Positions 5,071-7,302 of a stretch of 7,302 bases of DNA are shown here, in pieces (position 1 is the stretch's first letter; each line of letters begins with the position of its first letter). A program made the translations under genes and the position numbers. The stretch is from contig JAFGNG010000131.1 of assembly GCA_016927125.1 (NCBI GenBank), positions 1 through 7,302 on the forward strand, in the 5' to 3' direction. The stretch comes from Planctomycetota bacterium (GTDB lineage Bacteria; Planctomycetota; SZUA-567; JAFGNG01). Below the pieces are notes generated by a model. The model saw only the letters and a program-made list of their open reading frames with translations. It ran no database searches and was not told the origin of the DNA.

Positions 5071-6390
5071 ATGGCCAAGATGACTGGCAAGGGCCACGGG
5101 GATAAACAGGCGAAGTGCACCTTCTGCGGGCGCAGCGTTGACCTGGTCAAGCGCTTGATCGCCGGGCAGGATGAAACCTTCATCTGCAATGACTGCGTGA
5201 TGCTTTGCACCTCCATCCTGGAACAGGAAGACGTGCGGGAATCCGCGCGCGACATTTCCGAGCAAGAAGTCCCGAGCCCCGTCCAGATCAAGGAAGAGCT
5301 TGATTCCTATGTCATCGGTCAGGATCGCGCCAAGAAGGTCCTCTCCGTGGCGGTGCATAACCACTACAAGCGCCTGCGCTCGACCATCATCCCCGCCGAC
5401 GGCGTGGAGATTGAAAAATCCAATGTCCTCCTCCTCGGCCCCAGTGGCTGCGGCAAGACCCTGATGGCGAAGGTGCTGGCAAAATATATCGGCGTCCCTT
5501 TTGCCATCGCTGACGCCACCACCCTGACCGAAGCCGGATATGTCGGCGAGGACGTGGAGAATATTCTCCTGCGCCTGCTGCAATCGGCGGATAATGATGT
5601 CAAGCGCGCCGAGCGCGGGATTATCTATATCGACGAGATTGACAAGATCGGCAAGCGCACCCAGAACATCTCGATCACGCGGGATGTCTCCGGTGAAGGC
5701 GTCCAGCAGGCCTTGCTCAAGATGTTGGAGGGTACCATCTGCAATGTCCCCCCCCAGGGCGGCCGCAAGCACCCCGAGCAGCGCTATATCCAGATTGACA
5801 CCACCCAGATCCTCTTTATCTGCGGCGGCAGTTTTTCCGGCATTGATGAGATTGTCTCCCGCCGGATCGGCGGCAAAAGCATGGGCTTCCACCGCGAGTA
5901 TATCCCGCCGGAGGAGGAGCTTTCCCGCCTGCTGGCGGACGTGGACACCGATGACCTGCTGGAATTCGGCATGGTGCCGGAGTTCATTGGCCGGGTGCCG
6001 GTGGTGGTCAGCATCAATCCCCTGGATGAAGATGCGCTCGTGCGGGTCCTGCAGGAACCGCGCAATGCCCTGGTTCGCCAGTACAAGAAACTCTTCGAGC
6101 TCGATAACGCCTCCCTGGAATTCACCGACGAGGCGCTTGGCATCATTGCCCGCCGGGCAATGGCAAAGGAAACCGGCGCCCGGGCGCTACGCGGGATTAT
6201 CGAGGATATCATGCTGGACGTCATGTTCCACCTGCCCCACCTCAAGCGGCCCTTGACGGTCAAGATTGATGCTGAATTTATCGAGCTGGGCTGGGAGGAA
6301 TACTGCAAGAAACACCCGCGCAAGTACCTCCAGGCAAAAAGCCCGGCCAAGGGCAAGCCCTCTACGGAGGACAGCCGCGAGAGCGCGTAA
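5071..6390 (+). CDS. clpX: ATP-dependent Clp protease ATP-binding subunit ClpX
   Basis: This 439-residue AAA+ unfoldase recognises substrates, unfolds them and threads them into ClpP. The N-terminal zinc-binding domain has Cys16, Cys19, Cys39 and Cys42. Walker A is GPSGCGKT (123-130), the pore loop GYVGED (156-161), Walker B IIYIDEIDK (184-192), the RKH loop GRKHP (231-235), the arginine finger lies in EFIGRVP (Arg308), and sensor 2 in GARALRG (369-375). The ClpP-contacting IGF tripeptide is replaced by MGF (271-273). The C-terminal tail after about residue 420 is short, hydrophilic and Lys/Ser-rich. The start at ATG 5071 follows AAGGA (5058-5062) by 8 bases; that site lies in the last codons of clpP, which points to coupled translation. 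The zinc domain separates it from HslU and Lon. Confidence 0.97.
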   Translation: MAKMTGKGHGDKQAKCTFCGRSVDLVKRLIAGQDETFICNDCVMLCTSILEQEDVRESARDISEQEVPSPVQIKEELDSYVIGQDRAKKVLSVAVHNHYKRLRSTIIPADGVEIEKSNVLLLGPSGCGKTLMAKVLAKYIGVPFAIADATTLTEAGYVGEDVENILLRLLQSADNDVKRAERGIIYIDEIDKIGKRTQNISITRDVSGEGVQQALLKMLEGTICNVPPQGGRKHPEQRYIQIDTTQILFICGGSFSGIDEIVSRRIGGKSMGFHREYIPPEEELSRLLADVDTDDLLEFGMVPEFIGRVPVVVSINPLDEDALVRVLQEPRNALVRQYKKLFELDNASLEFTDEALGIIARRAMAKETGARALRGIIEDIMLDVMFHLPHLKRPLTVKIDAEFIELGWEEYCKKHPRKYLQAKSPAKGKPSTEDSRESA

Positions 6391-6420
6391 CGGTCCCTTT
6401 TCTTACTATCTCTATTTTTT
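6369..6420 (+). terminator. Weak candidate terminator after clpX
   Basis: GGAC (6369-6372) can pair with GTCC (6393-6396), enclosing a small CGCG-AGAG-CGCG stem-loop (6376-6387). CTTTTCTT follows directly, and a further T run occurs at 6415-6420. The pyrimidine-rich downstream tract fits intrinsic termination, but the outer stem has only 4 bp and overlaps the last clpX codons, so the call is weak. Confidence 0.25.
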
Positions 6421-6433
6421 AGGTGATCGGTCG

Positions 6434-6455
6434 GGCTGAATTAAAATCTTCAGCC
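6434..6455. terminator. Hairpin between convergent clpX and M20 genes, possible transcription end signal
   Basis: GGCTGAA (6434-6440) and TTCAGCC (6449-6455) form a perfect 7-bp stem with an 8-base AT-rich loop, extendable by one G-U pair. The right arm covers the TGA stop (6452-6450) of the minus-strand gene. Neither strand has a T run directly after the stem, so it is not a textbook intrinsic terminator. It may act as a 3'-end stabilising structure or in combination with the upstream T-rich tract. Confidence 0.3.
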
Positions 6456-7302
6456 TCGCTGCATGCAGACATGGGCGAAAACTTTGGCGTCGCCTACCAT
6501 GTTCGCAATCGCGCAGCTTTCATCCGGCTGGTGGGCGGTCTGGTTGATGGTGGCCCAGACCGCTGCGGGCAGGCCCGCGCGCCGGAAGATCGCCGCGACG
6601 GTACCGCCGCCAACCCCCATTGGCTTCGCCTCCCTGCCGTAGACTTCGCGCACGGATGCTTTCAGCGCATGTACTATCGGCGCGTCGGGAGGGGTGGAGG
6701 GGGCGCTGTCGGCGCGCATCTCAATGTCACAGGCAATGGTAACACCGGTAGCTTTCTCCACCTGGCCGCAGATCTCATGGATTACAGCAAGGACTTCATC
6801 CACATCCACTTCCGGCAGGAGCCGGCAGTCCATGCAAAAGATGTCCTCGCCCGGCATGGTATTGACATTCGGCACATTGGCCTCGCGCTTGGTCGGCACA
6901 AAGGTGCTTTCCGGGGGAATAAAGATGGGCTCTTGCGCAGGGTAGCGCTCACGCAACTCCTTCAGCCTGACAATCAACTCCGAGGCCGCCTCCATGGCAT
7001 TGATACCGTTGTCAGGTTTGCTGGCGTGGCATTGCTTGCCGGAGGTGGTGAATTTCAACCACAGGATGCTCTTCTCCGCCACCTCGATCATGGTTGAGTC
7101 CGGCGCGCCAATATCTGGCGCAATAATCAAATGTTCCGGGCTGAAATAATCAGGATGCTGCTTAAGCACTGCTTCCAATCCCAGGGCGGAGCCGGTCTCC
7201 TCGTCGGCGCAGAGGAGGATCGCCAGGGTGCGCTCCGGTTGGATGCCTTCTTCAATAAAGGCGCGCGCGGCAAAGACCGCGCTCGCCACACCCTGCTGGT
7301 TA
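6450..7302 (-). CDS. M20-family metallohydrolase (ArgE/DapE/carboxypeptidase-type), N-terminus outside window
   Basis: This is the C-terminal 283 residues of a zinc amidohydrolase/aminoacylase-type enzyme; the frame runs off the right edge and stops at TGA 6452-6450. The fragment begins NQQGVASAVFAARAF, normally preceded by the metal-bridging Asp. It shows ADEETG (32-37) with the general base and a metal-binding Glu, PDIG with metal ligand Asp63, and a lid-domain motif GKQCHASKPDNGINA with His92. The final metal ligand is His257 in TAHQPDE (255-261), after a Gly-rich GVGGGT (229-234). These are the classic marks of clan MH peptidases such as ArgE, DapE and CPG2. The substrate cannot be told from sequence: succinyl-diaminopimelate, acetylated amino acids and dipeptides are all possible. 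It converges on clpX with a 59-bp gap and is probably unrelated to it. Confidence 0.88.
   Translation of the reverse strand, partial: NQQGVASAVFAARAFIEEGIQPERTLAILLCADEETGSALGLEAVLKQHPDYFSPEHLIIAPDIGAPDSTMIEVAEKSILWLKFTTSGKQCHASKPDNGINAMEAASELIVRLKELRERYPAQEPIFIPPESTFVPTKREANVPNVNTMPGEDIFCMDCRLLPEVDVDEVLAVIHEICGQVEKATGVTIACDIEMRADSAPSTPPDAPIVHALKASVREVYGREAKPMGVGGGTVAAIFRRAGLPAAVWATINQTAHQPDESCAIANMVGDAKVFAHVCMQRG

Noticed and set aside
4876..5892. Minus-strand open frame of 338 codons across clpP and clpX
   Set aside because: It is antisense to two unmistakable genes in GC-rich DNA, where codon bias opens reverse frames. Its translation shows no recognisable domain.
6423..7097. Plus-strand open frame of 224 codons opposite the M20 gene
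   Set aside because: The minus strand carries all the M20 metal-binding motifs; the plus-strand translation has no recognisable features.

Overview
The window is ordinary bacterial chromosome: GC-rich, tightly packed, with Shine-Dalgarno sequences ahead of every start that can be seen. The proteins point to a Gram-negative-type bacterium. The trigger factor's N-terminus (GPCRK near residue 10) and its eroded PPIase domain recall the Verrucomicrobiota/Kiritimatiellota/Lentisphaerota group, but this placement is a tentative reading of sequence style. I see no insertion sequence, phage gene, CRISPR array, tRNA or rRNA.

Layout. (1) 1-862, + strand: the C-terminal end of a family-4-type uracil-DNA glycosylase, then adenine phosphoribosyltransferase (apt) 29 bp later, probably in one transcript. 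(2) 872-2716, - strand: a CheA-type histidine kinase converging on apt with a 9-bp gap and no other chemotaxis gene in view. (3) 2717-3007: a divergent control region between cheA and tig, with two dyad symmetries, a strong promoter (TTGACA-N16-TACAAT) and perhaps a second one, a hairpin over a Shine-Dalgarno sequence, and a possible 13-codon leader ORF whose stop overlaps the tig start (ATGA). (4) 3008-6390, + strand: tig-clpP-clpX, the classic protein quality-control cluster. ClpX starts 5 bp after clpP, and clpP has its own likely promoter in the 114-bp gap after tig. (5) 6450-7302, - strand: the 3' part of an M20-family metallopeptidase/deacylase converging on clpX.

How the genes work together. 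Trigger factor meets nascent chains at the ribosome exit. ClpX unfolds substrates and feeds them into the ClpP chamber. The separate promoters suggest that folding and degradation can be tuned independently. The other genes (uracil repair, adenine salvage, a signalling kinase, a metallohydrolase) are not obviously linked to this cluster.

I found no clear candidate for a wholly new system. The parts most worth a second look are the tig leader region, the isolated CheA with its altered N-box, the trigger factor with a degenerate PPIase domain, and the MGF variant of the ClpX IGF loop.
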